Part shown: positions 20,776 to 33,729 of the stretch, piece after piece
Layout: each line of letters opens with the position of its first letter
How positions within the stretch are numbered: position 1 is the stretch's first letter
Assembly (NCBI GenBank): GCA_002633005.1
Contig: NMRA01000375.1
Location: 269,161-333,160, forward strand
Direction: 5' to 3'
DNA: 64,000 bases
DNA from: Phoronis australis
Taxonomy: Eukaryota; Phoronida; Phoronidae
Notes under the pieces: model-generated
Told to the model about the DNA's origin: nothing
The model's database searches: none
Seen by the model: the letters and a program-made list of their open reading frames with translations, nothing else
Made by a program: the position numbers and the translations under genes

Positions 20776-21489
20776 GAGTGTGGTCACTGTTTACCAGGTA
20801 GGCTAGTAGGCTACCGCAACCCGTCTGCGTGAGCGACTGTGACTGCGAGAATGACATGAGGTCAAGGAACGGAGCCAAAGCACCTGTCGTTCGATAATCA
20901 CAGCAGTGCAGGAATCACTTAGTTCTAATGACAACACTATTTTTCAGAATAAAAGTTACAAGTAGCAAGTTGCAGGGGATACTCACGCAGGGAGCTGGGA
21001 GCTTGGAGCTGTGACCCGATGAACATAACGCTATCTGGTGGTCATTTTAAGAACAATGTTATCCAAAACCGAGGCTTGTTCCGGTAGCCATATTTGCTTC
21101 AGAAACCCGAAAGGCGTATTTTTGGATTTATATTGTTTTTGTAAAAGGTAATTGTGTAAACGGCGGTTAAAAGCCATAGCTCATTAGGTTGCGGATGAGA
21201 TTTTTATTGAGAGGATGATTAATATAGAAATTTCTTTATTTGAGGGCCCATCTTCAACTGCTTTTCGTTACTAGGTGAATTCTAACTTGACAATCAACTA
21301 CATTGAATTAACCAACTAGGCTACTGAACTAGTAGTACTAACCAGCCAGCTAGTTGAAGCCTATCGTCAAACTATAGCTAGGTACCACTGTGTGTTGAGC
21401 TCTGTTAGATACGGAAATTTCACTCAGCCCGAGTAGGTTCTGCACGTCACCTCAATGACTGTGAAACTTACTTCATCATGTTTAGCTAA

Positions 21490-22130
21490 CGATGGGTGGG
21501 GTAGCCTTGGGCTTGGTGCAAAGGTGTATACTAAAATCTAAATATACAAATTTACGGCCGTCACCTTGCATGTTGCTGCCATTTAAGTGAAAAACAATCT
21601 AATAAATGTCATTTTCTTGCATAATTCTCTGCCTTTTGTAACAAAAGAAAATTCTGCCATCGTTTTGAAATCAGTACACTCGTGACAGGTGCCATTTCCT
21701 AAAATTTTGGGACATCTCTTGGGAGATGATGACAGCTTCGCAGCAGCAAAATCTTTTTCTGAGATTGGGTTTGGTGGTATTGCAATACTAAAAACTTGTA
21801 AGGAAATGAAACCAGTAACAATAATTTGTTGTGACATGTATGCAACCTCGTGGAAGAGAAGAACAGTTGATTCGAGAATTATGCAATAATTCGTGGTGAT
21901 GAAAGCCGGCACAAAAGATCGCGGCAGAATAACGCTAGAATGCCAATTTTTCCAACACCGGTAAATAACTTAGTTTACTTTAGAATGTACTAGGTGTAGT
22001 TTTTAATGACACTAATTTTGTGTCAGATTTTATTTGGTCAGTTTTGTATCCACATCGGTGCAAAGCTGTTTATTTAGTATACAGCTTTGCACCAAAGCTA
22101 ATCAACTAAGTGCAAAGGTGCATAAATAAA
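21490..22130. repeat. Shared repeat segment, copy 2
   Basis: Begins GGGCTTGGTGCAAAGGTGTA and includes a palindrome GCAAAGCTGTTTATTTAGTA followed by TACAGCTTTGC near 22060. The middle is the inverse of 16200-16480. The minus-strand frame 21912-21583 includes FAAAKLSSSPKRC and GTCHECTDFKT. Confidence 0.5.
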
Positions 22131-24100
22131 AGGGTTTGGCTCAATTTTTGGTCATAAATGAACAAAATAAAAGCTGACAAATAAGTGTCATTAAAGACAT
22201 AACCTCACTTGGCATTGTCGTTGGTTTGGTATCAAGTCCAAAAACAATCTGGAATCTGCTGGAGTTTAGTTTGTTATTCTTCAGTTAAGTCTGTGGCCTG
22301 ATCATTTATGTTAACCTTGAAAGCCATGTAGAGTACTAGTTAGTGTCTGTGTTCTATTTTCACTGATTAATCAAAAATATTCAACCAAGACAAGTGTTGT
22401 TAAGCAGAATTCATAGTAAATTATGAATACTGCCATCTTCAGAGAAATATTTGCATTTCCTTGGCAGTTATGAGTATTCTGTTACCAGCGAACTGAAGTT
22501 CTGAACTTGTTTGGCTTAGCTGTCACCATCTGCCAAAAGATGACACTTTACGAAAACAAAAATCACGCAAATGACACACGTGTACATGTGGCCCATTTTA
22601 AAATTGACATCTGACTTTTCTTCATTGCAATAGCGCCAGTGGGATAGTTGAAGTAAATGACCTGAGGTTGCTTTAATTCTCTGTAACAGACATGGTATGA
22701 CAATTCTCCACTTAATAAGCACACTCAGTCATAGAGTGATAGATGATAGTTCCCACCGGTGGTGGCTGGTATTAGACAAATTTGTCAACCAAAAAATTTT
22801 TGACGAAATTTGCAATGCTAAACCTTCACTGTTGTTCCCTGATATACCTGAATGAAAGAATCATCTGCTTTTATTAAGTAAGGTGATCTTCAAAACTGTA
22901 GTCTCAAATTAAAGAAATCATTAAATCTACAATAAGTTATCCTATTTTAGTAAATGCCATTTATTGCCCCTTGACTCCATGTTTTAAGCAAATAGATTAT
23001 GTGAGTCAATCTATTTCATAGAGAAAAGTACTCACATTTGCTTCATTGGACATTATAGCTAGTATTTTGTTTTTGAAATTATATTTTTTTGTCATATTGT
23101 GTCCCAAGAAGTTTTTACTAGTGCCTGTAGCTGTGTGTATGAATTAGTGTCAGGAAAAATAATGTGTTTAGGCATACGATTGTTCCTCTTGACTTCTGCT
23201 TGACCCAGACCCATTCATTGTAAGGTCGTAGCCTCTCTTATCTTGTTGGCTCGTCGGTTGTTTCTCATTTCCAAGATGAAGCCACTCGTTGTATATTCGA
23301 ACCCTAACTTACAAGTTCATCTCCCATTTGAAATGGTTCCCCCTTGGAAAGATGTCACTGAAAGTTGTCAAAAATGCTTACTGTACTTCAAATTTCTATT
23401 AATAATAATTAAAAAGGGGTATTGTGATATGGTAAAACTGGTACCATGAAGGACATTTTACTTGTCTCCTGAGCACAGAAATAATAGATACTGCGAGTTG
23501 GCATTCTAAGTTACACAATCATGATAATTCCAGGACCAAGAGTACCTTTGCTTCAGTAGGTTAGACTACCACTAAGTTGATTTATTCCAGTTTGAATTTT
23601 CAACTTCGGCTTCCCTTTTGTAATTACGGTATTACTGCATGGGCATTTTAAAGACCTGAGCATAATATATTGTGCAGTGTTTGTGGTAAAAATTCTCCAG
23701 TTTGGGTCAGTCTCTTGAATTTGAGATAACTCATAAAATTTGAGTATTTTTATTTTGGAATTTGAGGTGAGAATGATTTTGGCATTCATTATGTTTCTCA
23801 AATTTCGGACAACATGATTTCAGTCTACAGAGTGGGTAATTTTGATGTGATTTTTGAATTTCGGACAGCTAATACTGCCTATTTTTAGAATTTGGTACAA
23901 GCTCCAACCTTGAAGGAAACAATTTACACTGTCTCAAAGTGGAAAATTTTCAGCGTAGTGTTTTTTAGACAATTTGGCAGTTAGTGTTATGTTTGAGTGA
24001 TGAATTCCTGTAGGATCTCCATCAGGGCTTTCCTTTGAAGGCTTTTGTCAATACATCCCAAGATTTTTCGGTTGTGTCCTATCATTTTCTCTGGGGATTG
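22131..24100. other. No feature recognised
   Basis: AT-rich sequence with short frames only on both strands; no repeat family, exon or RNA gene was identified. Confidence 0.4.
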
Positions 24101-24545
24101 CAGGGCTCAACATTAACGATAGTCCGACTGCCCAGGACAACCAATTTGTTGGTCTGGACAAGCTCATGGCCGAGCAGCTTGTCCGATAGGACAAGTTAAT
24201 GAATTTTTGGAAACTATAGTAAATATGAACGATCAGAACTTCTTTGTAGGAGTGATAACTCACTTGTTTAGCCATCAGTGTCGGTAATATGCGGCGCAAA
24301 TCGGCAAGGTGTTGTTTAAATTATGCAGGAGCTCATGACTGGGCGCGATCCGAGGCACTAGCATTCGAATAGTTCTAACCAAAGCGACATGTTCTCATTT
24401 AAATACCTGGCAGTATCTCATGTAATCTTGCAAAGTTTTGATATTAGTTAGGTCTTAGCGTAGTTCCGAGCGTTTTGAAAGCTCGCCAGGTTCCCGATGA
24501 TTCGTCCCATTCGGAGGGCGCCTCAAACCAGTTTGCTCAATGTAT

Positions 24546-26722
24546 TACCATACTCATCCGGGTTATGACCAATGCTCGGCATACCGCCCACCCCCGAAAA
24601 TTTCAATTTTTTATTTTTAAGCGCCCACTTGCTTACCTTTCTGTGACAGTCGATCAGTTTTAGCTTAACCGGGACCTTGCCTTAGTATGGCGGTAAAATA
24701 CCCGTTATCTCATGCACTTTACTGAAGGAGACACAATTGTTTCCTTTAGCTCACGCGTGGAACTCATGTCGGCATGTACTGGTCACTGAGACAGGGCTTG
24801 TCGAATGTATTTCATTTGCTGTACTTGACAGGGATATCACGACCGTGGTCAACCTTTCTGTGATTCCCGTGACAGTACACGAAACATTGAAATAAGAAAA
24901 GACATGGTCCATTGTGACAAGCCAACTTGTGTCGCTGTTCCTGTCTTGGTTCATGTTTTTAATGACTTTCACTCCTGACACCAAAATGGAATAGGCAAAA
25001 ACGCAAAAATCAACTGGTCATTAGGGTAAGTCGAATATTCTGTCCACCTTCGACGTGGTCAAAAACTTATTTTTTTATTTTTTGAACTTTTCATTTGCCT
25101 GATGAATTTTTACATGATGTGTTTTTTGCTACATTATTTTGGCAGATGATCCAATATCCCCATTGCCTAATAGTAGCATCTTCGATTGTTGAGCACTACT
25201 CGGAACAACAGTGGTGTTGTCTTTGAACTCAAAAAAGAAATATACAATGCATATAAAATGTTACATCGTTCAATAAGAAGACATGTCAATCATTAGCATG
25301 TGTTTGGTTGCCTAGGTAAGTTCAAAGTATTCAGTAAGAGGACCTGTCAAGCATTATTTATTTATTTATTTAAAGTATGGAAATAATTACATGAAGTACC
25401 AAATACAGACAGCTATGTACAATTAGATTGAAAAGATAATAAATAAAATAAATTAGTATAAAATTAGTTAATATGTACAATTTGATGAATAAATAACATA
25501 AAATAGAGTAAAATAGTGATTAGCTGAGGCCTACAGTAATGAACCACGCACAAAGTCCCAGTACTTCTGTTTGAAGACGTGGACATTGGGTGTGTTCGCG
25601 AAGGCAATCCCCAGCCCGTTGTAAGGGACAGCACCTCTGTAGTTGTTTTTAGGTTTAATTGTTACCAGGCAGCCAGAAACACTCGCTCTAGTATTGTAAT
25701 TATGAGAATCTTTGACTGCCTTGAATTTAGTAGTAAGGGTAATTAGGTGTGAGGCTATGTGTGGCTTTGTATACCATAAAGTTTAAATGAAAGGCACGCC
25801 TGCTAACTAGGCTGCACCAACCAAGTTTATCTAGGAGTTCAGAAATACGAAAGTCATTATAAAGGCCACTATAGTTGAGTATCAGCCTCCCAGCCTTATT
25901 TTGTAATTTTTGAAGTCTATCCTAAAGATATGGTGTATAATTACCCCACATAACATCACAGTAATCAAAGTGTGGTGCAATTAGATTCCTGTACAGAGTC
26001 CGAAGAGTAGCCTGATCAACATAACTCCTGACTGTACAAAAGCCCAATCCGCTGAGAAACTTTTTTGCACACATAATCTACATGTTCGTCCCATGATAAG
26101 TTATTATCAATCATAACACCCAGATATTTATATTTCTCAGCTCTTGCCAGCTGGGTGCCGTTAATAGTAATGGAAATATTGCTTGGAGACAACACAGTCA
26201 GCCTCTGTCTGCTACCAATAGTCATAACCTTGGTTTTATCAACATTAGCATGTGCTTGGTTGCCTAAGTGTCCAGCGGGAATCAAATCGTTATAAAATCA
26301 AGTACTTCCCTTAAAAATACATCGCGAACTAGCGTAGGCTTGTTTGATCCGTCTTTTTCTCAAGATACTTGCCCACTGAACGCACGCCTATCTGTAGGAA
26401 TACCTTAGTTCTAAGAGATGACCAGCAGCGACCGAGGTACGTAAAAACCTAATCGCACTCATGATCACGACGCCACTTTATCATATGCGCAGGCCATCGA
26501 AGTCTGTCACTTCAATCCCCCTACATATATTTTAAGTAATATGCTTGATGTCCGATGTCAGTGTAGCTCCGTCAGGGTAAAATCGTTCCTTCGGGTAGTA
26601 CGCAACAACTCCTGACTTTTCAAAAATTTTGATTTTAAGCACCCATGCTCGGCTTACCGCTCACCCTGTTTTTTAGATTCCCGATTTAAGCGCCCTAGGT
26701 GGTAACGCAGACGAGTACGGTA
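24546..26722. mobile_element. TACCGTA-type inverted-repeat element F, nested in the hAT-like element
   Basis: The left end TACCATACTCATCCGGGTTA pairs with the inverted right end TGGTAACGCAGACGAGTACG then GTA. Subterminal TACCGCCCACCCCCG and AAGCGCCC motifs, in inverted form GGGCGCTTAAA/GGGTGGGCGGTA, recur as in elements at 27647, 42419 and 48781. A LINE fragment of about 0.9 kb sits inside. Confidence 0.7.
25357..26242 (-). mobile_element. 5'-truncated non-LTR retrotransposon (LINE), RT C-terminus and 3' end
   Basis: On the minus strand the frame reads NVDKTKVMTIGSRQRL, ARAEKYKYLGVMIDNNLSW and DEHVDYVCKKVSQRIGLL, the thumb/C-terminal region of a CR1/jockey-type reverse transcriptase; further downstream the text CGVIIHHIL and LQKLQNKAGRLILNYSGLY continue the match in shifted frames. 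The 3' tail is a TAAA microsatellite (25353-25372). CATTA flanks both sides (25352-25356 and 26243-26247) as a target-site duplication. The 5' truncation and frameshifts make it dead. Confidence 0.85.
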
Positions 26723-27036
26723 AGTCTTAATTTCAGTCATTTGCTCGTCAACACATTTTGACACTTGATCGTTATAATTTATGATTTACGTTTAAGAATC
26801 GCATGTAGTAGCGATAATTCGCTAGCACGTACTTGTAAAACATTACGACATTCGACTGTCTTACGGTCGTGTGTGGAAACTGTCGTCTGTGCTGGTATCT
26901 GCAGTTGCAATGTCGAAATAGATACTTAGTTTGCATATGGTCTCAAGTCAAGGAGCTCTAATATTGCAACTGGTAACCAAACCAAAGGACGTGAAACCAC
27001 CAAACAACAGTATGAAATCAGTAAACGAAAACAGGA

Positions 27037-27245
27037 ATTCCCTTCTTAAATGGAAGGAAGATTTTGACTGGTTACGGTATGATAGCGACCAGAAATAAAA
27101 TGTGTCCTGTGTGAAAAATACGCCCACGCAAACAGTTCATCTCTTGCCTCTGGGTCAGATGTGTTCAGGATTGAATCCTTGAAAAGTCATGAACAGTCGA
27201 CAGCGCACTCAGCAGCTTATAAAAATACATTATATAACTTAATTG
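27037..27245 (+). pseudogene. Decayed TTF-type zinc finger of a hAT transposase
   Basis: Frame one reads RNSLLKWKEDFDWLRYDSDQ then stops; after a one-base shift it continues KCVLCEKYAHANSSSLASGS, DVFRIESLKSHEQSTAHSAA. The pattern W-x-WL-x-Y, C-x2-C, F-R-x-x-S-L-x-x-H-x5-H is the TTF domain that precedes hAT transposases and ZNF862-like proteins. The catalytic part is absent, and a frameshift with in-frame stops shows it is dead. Confidence 0.7.
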
Positions 27246-28260
27246 AAAAGCCAGGGTAAACTTGTAGGTGTTCACTGGTGAAATCCAAATACAAATACCC
27301 ACTGTAATGAACTTGTGCAAAATTTCAAAGTTGTGTAATATATGCTCTTACCCATGTTTATTGAGCTTGTGCTAACAGGTATAATGTGCGACATTCACAT
27401 ATGTTTGAAAAGTATAATTTGAGTTTAATTACTTTCGGACAAGTGTCTTACAGGTCAGGACAAGTAAATTTCATTTCTACTTGTCCGATTGGACAAGTTA
27501 AAATAAAAGTTAATGTCGAGCCCTGCCGGTTGAGTGACTGAAACGTGTTGTAGACATTTGGCATTCAAAATTGAGTTTCAAATTAAGCATTCATTTCAAT
27601 TCCAAGAATTAACTGATCACGCGATCAGATTACATTTTCTTGTGAATACCATAAACTCGCGGGTTAACGCCCTGGGCACTTAAATTAGGACACTGAGACG
27701 GAGCTGGACGATTACCTAAGCAGTGGGCGCTTAAACCGAAAAATTGGCTAAAAGTCGGGGGTGGGCGATTACCCAAGCAGAGGCCGTTTACGCCCAACTT
27801 TTAGCCGAACTGGGCAAGCTCGCGGGTTGTTCGTTCGAGCGCGGAACTTGATCAAACAGGGGGACCCGACAATCACAAAATTTCTCACGGCTCAAACAGA
27901 AACAGCATTTTGACTTTGAAAGGGTGATTTCACGAGAACGTTGTTAAAAAGTCTGATGTTTTCAAGTATATTAGCGCGCTGCAAAATTTCATCACGGAGT
28001 TTTATGATACTGGAATGTCAGTCCACTTACTGTATCAGCAAGCACTGTTTTAGATCAGTGAACGGGACTACATGTCGTTTGTAACGCCATTGTATTGTTA
28101 GTGTTGTTCGCACGACTGTGTTTGTTGTTCGCACGACTGTGTTTAGTTGTTACCCGTCTGGCCCTGTCTCGTTAATGTTGTCCGCGTATTAAACCCAATG
28201 AACTTACGTTTCTCTGTTTAGTTTATCTGTCGCTGTATTAAAAACACGAACTATTCGTTC

Positions 28261-28360
28261 CTGTTCTACACAAACCGTTCCTGACCTACACAAACCGTTC
28301 CTAACCTACACAAACCTTTCCTGACCTACACAAACCATTCCTGACCTACACAAACCATTT
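28261..28360. repeat. 20 bp minisatellite, 5 units
   Basis: Five tandem units of CTGACCTACACAAACCGTTC with a few substitutions, inside element A. Confidence 0.95.
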
Positions 28361-28640
28361 GCAATTACAATGAGAGGGGGGGGGTGAATAATTGTTCAAT
28401 TCCAATGTGATGTGACCCAGGAAATAAATCTATCAAAATCACGTGGTATATGCGTGCAATTACAACGAGAGGAGGGTGTGAATAATTGTTCAATTCAAAT
28501 CTGAGGTGACCCAGGAAATAAATCTATCAAAATCATGTGGTCTATGCGTGCAATTACAATGAGAGGAGGGGGGGGTTAAATTAATTGGTCATTTCAAATA
28601 TAGGTAAAAAATCTAGCAAAGTCAAGAGCTCCGTCTGAAA
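28359..28640. repeat. 95 bp tandem repeat, 3 units
   Basis: Units begin TGCAATTACAATGAGAGG at about 28359, 28455 and 28549 and share GACCCAGGAAATAAATCTAT. The third unit is more diverged. The G-run lengths differ between units. Confidence 0.9.
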
Positions 28641-29247
28641 ATACATGGTGATATTTCGAAGTTTTACCTGTTCTCGCCAAACAATCAGAAAATATGATCT
28701 ACTGAACTCGAAAAAGCATCAGAAATGGTAAATGGTGTCTGATACGAAAAAATTTAGACTAGGTAATTCGAAAACTTGTTACCTAGACAACCTACATCGG
28801 TGACGACTGGGAGGTACGCCTAATCTCGTAGTAGACTAGCGTCACTTCTATGAAAATCTACAGATTAGGCCTATGGCTACATTAATTTAACAAAAGATCA
28901 GTTGATAAGTTTAAAAAAGGCGGTTGCAGCACTTGAGTTATTCCACAAATGCCGTCTGAAAAACATACTTTTTGAGACAATTGTATGCAGGTGTAAGCAC
29001 ACCGTGTTTCCGCAAACATGGAAGTCTGAGCCCGAGGTGAACCTGTGAACAAAAGCACGAGTTCAAGCGCAGGTTCTGTAAGCGGTAAGTTGGGGATGGG
29101 CGATTACCTTAAAAGTGGACGATTACGTAAAATTAGCACAAAGTAGGATATGGCGATTACCCAAGCAGTGGGCGCTTAAACTGAAAATTGACCAAGTTGG
29201 GGTGGGCGAATACACGGGCATGGGCATTAACCCGCGAGTTTATGGTA

Positions 29248-32200
29248 TATTGTTTGCTGTCTTGTTAATCCTGGAATAGGTGGTGTTATAAACATTTCCT
29301 GTTTCATCCATATGTGGACTTAATGTCAATGCGGCTAATCCAGTGTTCTTAGTTGATAAAGTGTATCATGTGACTGGTGCTGGGTGTTACATCCTAATTA
29401 TAATGTGAGTCATCAGCCTTCAGATACTGGATATTGATTATTGACTTCAGTTTACGAGTTCATAGAAGCTCAGGTGGAAGATATTTGAAAAGCACCTTCA
29501 AATTGTACCGGTTGGCTGTGGCCTAGTTATACATCTAAAAGATTCCCATTAATGACGGGCTTCTTCTTTTAGTGAATTTTATCTTTTTTTTCAATTTCCC
29601 CTTATTTTATTTCCAGTTTCCTCAGTTTTCATCTCGTTTATCGTTATTTTGACTTTATTCGTGCAAATGTTTCTTGCAGTTAAATTTTACAACAAAAAAT
29701 ATTTCTATCTCACAAGCCTATTTATTTGTAGAACGATACATCACCTGGAAAATTTTCCTCTTTTTTGCCATTGGTCATTCCAAGCCCTGCATGTTTCACT
29801 GAGCTTTGTTTGGACCAAAGTCTTGTCGCCACCATTAAATTAAAACTTTTAGAATTGCAGTGGGTCTTAATAAACAGCTTATTATTTCGATTCTCTTTGC
29901 AGAGGCAGAAAATGTGCTGTATGATTGACCTAGTTTTTTAAAAGTTGATCCAATAACAAACTTCTAATTATGTTGTATAATTATAGTGACTGATAAAAGC
30001 AGCTGCAGTTAAACAATTGAGGACCCTGCAGATGTGCAACGTTCTAGGCACTGAATGAAAAGCGCCATTGTGGTATTCCAGTAACTTACGCTTCCACTTA
30101 AACATTTATAAAAATCCACTCTCCATGTATGCACTTACCTTGTGACGAGAGAAATTTTATTTTGCCAAGTTTTCAGTAATTTTTTCTTTTATTTTCAGTA
30201 AGCTGCCTTTTGAAAAAAATAGAAAACTTTGATAATTGTTTATGAGAGAAGTAACTGGAGAACGACTGTATGAGTATGCCTTGGTGAATAATTTGAAGAT
30301 TTTTGTGCTTTAAATAAGACGAAAGTGGAAGTTTTCGTGTGGTAGACATTGTCGGATTTTTTCTGAATTACCCATCTAGAAAGGAATATCAAATGACATA
30401 TGAGTGTCCGGTATCTAAACCCCCGCGTAGACTTTAATGTCCAATTGGGGTATTGATTTCTTGCCTTATGAAATATATAACCTGCTTTGGAAACCATCTT
30501 GATACATTTTTCCAGTGGATCTTTGCAATGTTACTTTGGAGCAATTTTGTACATGCTATGGACCCAATCTCTGTTGAAGAACCAGTGCTTGATAATTAAT
30601 TGAGAGCAAAGCAGGTTAAAGTTAGCCTTGCCAAGCACCAAGCTATAACTAATAACCCCATCTTCTACTGAGAGATTAGCACCTATCAGGTGCACTGGCT
30701 TTTATTAGGATCTGTTTTGTAACGTTTTCCATGTAGTGCTCATTTCAGAGACATCACTTGTCATGCGAAACAAATGATTTTTATGTTGCTGGGGTTTGTT
30801 GAATTTTAAGGCGATGCATATCACAGGCATTTATTTGATAATGAAATGTGCCTGTGGTGTATTGAATTATCTAATGTACTTTCTCAAATTAGAATGTGTA
30901 ATTGATGAACAGCATTCAGAAAAGTCAACTTCTCAATTCCTTGTTGTCGTGTATTGATCGTCTTCTTTTTCTTGATATCATTAAGGAGTGTTGACTTGAG
31001 TTCTGAGACTTATTTAATGGTGTGAGTATATGTAAATTATTCTCATCTCAATCAGTAGCGTACGCCGAGAGTATTTGACACTTTAGAGTTAATGAGGGAA
31101 CTTTTTTGTAATGAAGATATTTTAGTGTTTGTTTTTTTGTCTGTGCTTAGAAGGGAATCATGAAATAGAATTGGAAGAAAACTTGATAGAGTATGTTTTA
31201 AGTAATTATATTTTTCCAATTATGGGTTCACGAACAGGACATTTAATTGTTTATTGTGCTACTCTGGTTAAAAAATAATATTGATCCATATAAACTGGTC
31301 ATATTTATTGGAATTGTGTGATTCATGATTCACTGGTGCAGACTCACTTCCAGTCTAGAAAAGCATTATTTGAAACTTATATTTCTCACTGAAAATTACC
31401 TTTATCAGTATTGGCATGGGGGATTTGGAAAATATACAAATTTTGTTATAAGGGTGGTCACAGGCTAGTAGTAGACTCATTAGTGTATCCTAACTTAACT
31501 GCACTTTGGGCTATGAAAATGTTGACATTGAACAAGTATCAAGTAGCCAAACACACAGATAATTCAATAAATTTCCGCTGCGAAGTCGAAAACAGACGTG
31601 GCTTGAAGCTTAAGGATCACTGAGAATAGTCAATTAATGACTTTGAAGGTTAAAATTCAAGTCAATGAGGTAACTGGATGTGTTGAGTGTCTTTTATTTC
31701 TTATCTCCTGTAGGTTTCATGGACCAGCAAGATGAGTAAATATCTTGAAATTTTGATTAAAAAATCTGTAAATTCTGTTGTGACAAAATTCTCATGATGT
31801 ATAGCTGAACCTGTGGAACTGATACTGTGAGGATAGACAAGGTACTGGGCCTCCTGTGTGGTCTTCTCAATGCTGTTCTGTGTGTTCTTTTTGCGTAATT
31901 AAGTGACAGTTGTTTTTAGTGACTCCATAGGACTGGTAGTGTCCATCTCCCTCCATAAGTCATGACTGACCAATGATCTAATCCCCGCTTGGTGCCATTA
32001 CAGTGCCATTATGCAGATTAGTGTCTGAAATTGCCCCATTGACCTTACAGTTGTGTGCTGGCGGACGTTAATTTAGTTGACATGTTGTCCTAGATAGAAA
32101 GATGACAGCTAACATGATCTTACTAATGCTCATATACTCAATCATTCAAAAATTAGCATCAATAATCGTGGAACATGGCCATTATTTCTTCTTGACTTTT

Positions 32201-33700
32201 TCCCTTGGCAACAGTCCATGGAAAACTAATTAACATTTACCATTCTAGGAAATACTGGTAAAGTGTTTCTTTTTCATGATTTTATGATTAGATTTTACGC
32301 AGCAGTAATAGAGCAGTCCCTCATCAGATTTACCAGTTTAAGTTAACCAAACATGGGCTCTTGGTTTCTGATGCTTTCATCAGTTTCGAACATCCATTTC
32401 TCTTTGTTGCATAAAGATTTGATGTGCATGAAATTTTTTATGTACATATTTTATGGTCTATGGCAGATTGAACCATGTGTCAAAAATTTTCATTCTCCAC
32501 GGTTTCCTGTGTATAATTTCAACAGAAATGGTGGTCATATGGTTATAAAGGATTTGAAGACATAGATTTAGGTTTTCCAGTCATCGAAGACTCAGAAAGT
32601 TCTACAATCTGAAATGGGAGTTACAAATTTATTTGATAAAGGGTGGCGCAGTACAAAATAATATTGATTAGACAAAACACTGTTATTTATATCATGACTG
32701 CTTATTTCGTTCACAGTGGAAAGGACTGGTAATAAATATAAGGGTGGTTAAATTGTAATTACGGAAAGGGTTTGGGCACGGTACTAACTTTTGCTAATTA
32801 TCCACCTTCGTCCTGGGTCTTGAGGGAAGACTACTCTGTTGATGAAGCCAGCTTCTGCCCAGCCGCCATGATAGGGAAATCCGGGTCATTTTGTCTGAAT
32901 AGTTGTTGTTTGCACTGCACCTTAAAAGGGGTCATACGTAAATCTGTGCACATTTTGTAAAAGATCTACTCAACTTAGGCCCCGCACTGACTTTAAAATC
33001 AGTTTCGTTCCTATGGGTAGGATAGGAATACTGACAGGGAGCTACTGCTTTGTACAAAGACCATGACATTGCTTGTCGTGATTGGTTAGTTTCAGTGGCC
33101 AGTGTAGTATGACCATAGGAAATTGTCAATGGGAGAAATGATAAGAAGGCAATTTTGTTGTTTTGGACCAGCAAACACGCCCGTAAAGGAAACTGATGCC
33201 TTAACACCAGAACTTGGTTTATAATTGCCATAAATGTGGAATTTTAATAGATTTAGAGGTAGACACTTGAACATGGGTTGGAATTAAGTTCCGTGTGGCT
33301 CTCGGGTTATTCTGCGTAATAATGGAATTTTTTGTACTCTTGTGTTGTTCATTACTGGTAGTTGAACATTACAGTTCAAAATTAATCTTTACTGTTTATT
33401 GTTGTCTGTTCTGTTAAATAAATTAGTTTACATTTGACGTTTGATAGTTTGCGGTTATGAATTTTTCAGTTGTTTTGCACAAAAATAATTGCCAAACATT
33501 TTGAAAGCTCTTTTTGACAAAAATCCCCAAATTTTGCCTGTGTACTGACTAACTGTTTAGTTGAGTTATTAGTGCGTCTCGTTTGACAGCCTCGTCTGCT
33601 TTGAGTGGCATTCTGCATGTAGCACAACCCATGGCTCACCATCTCAATGACGAATGCTATTACCAAGGTTTTCAAGTACAGCCAGACCACAGTGTATGTG
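29248..33700. other. Long stretch without recognised genes
   Basis: AT-rich; no convincing exon, RNA gene or transposon body apart from the MITE-1 copy at about 32720-32900. It may be intronic or intergenic. Confidence 0.4.
32720..32900. repeat. MITE-1 family copy d
   Basis: The right end AGGGAAATCCGGGTCATTTT then GTCTGAA is the inverted MITE-1 terminus. Interior matches to the family are weaker. Confidence 0.5.
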
Positions 33701-33729
33701 TTGTACTCATAGCGTGTTGTCTCTTTCAG

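Larger units (their letters stand above)
24101..27525. mobile_element. hAT-like DNA transposon, disrupted
   Basis: The left end CAGGGCTCAACATTAAC is matched by the inverted right end GTTAATGTCGAGCCCTG, followed on each side by related GGACAAG-rich sequence. CAGGG-type termini and a TTF zinc-finger remnant at 27037-27245 point to the hAT superfamily (known family trait; here inferred). The expected 8 bp target duplication is not evident. A TACCGTA-type element and a LINE are nested in it. Confidence 0.75.
27647..29247. mobile_element. TACCGTA-type inverted-repeat element A, 1.6 kb
   Basis: The left end TACCATAAACTCGCGGGTTA and the right end read inverted are the same. Subterminal GGGCGCTTAAAC, GGGTGGGCGATTACC and GGGCGATTACC motifs repeat at both sides. 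The interior has no recognised gene but holds a 20 bp minisatellite (28261-28360) and a 95 bp tandem repeat (28359-28640). Confidence 0.85.

Noticed and set aside
31711-31795. Exon beginning after CTCCTGTAG
   Set aside because: The acceptor is fair but no frame of useful length ends at a donor, and joining to the exon at 33730 gives a stop in the only connected phase.
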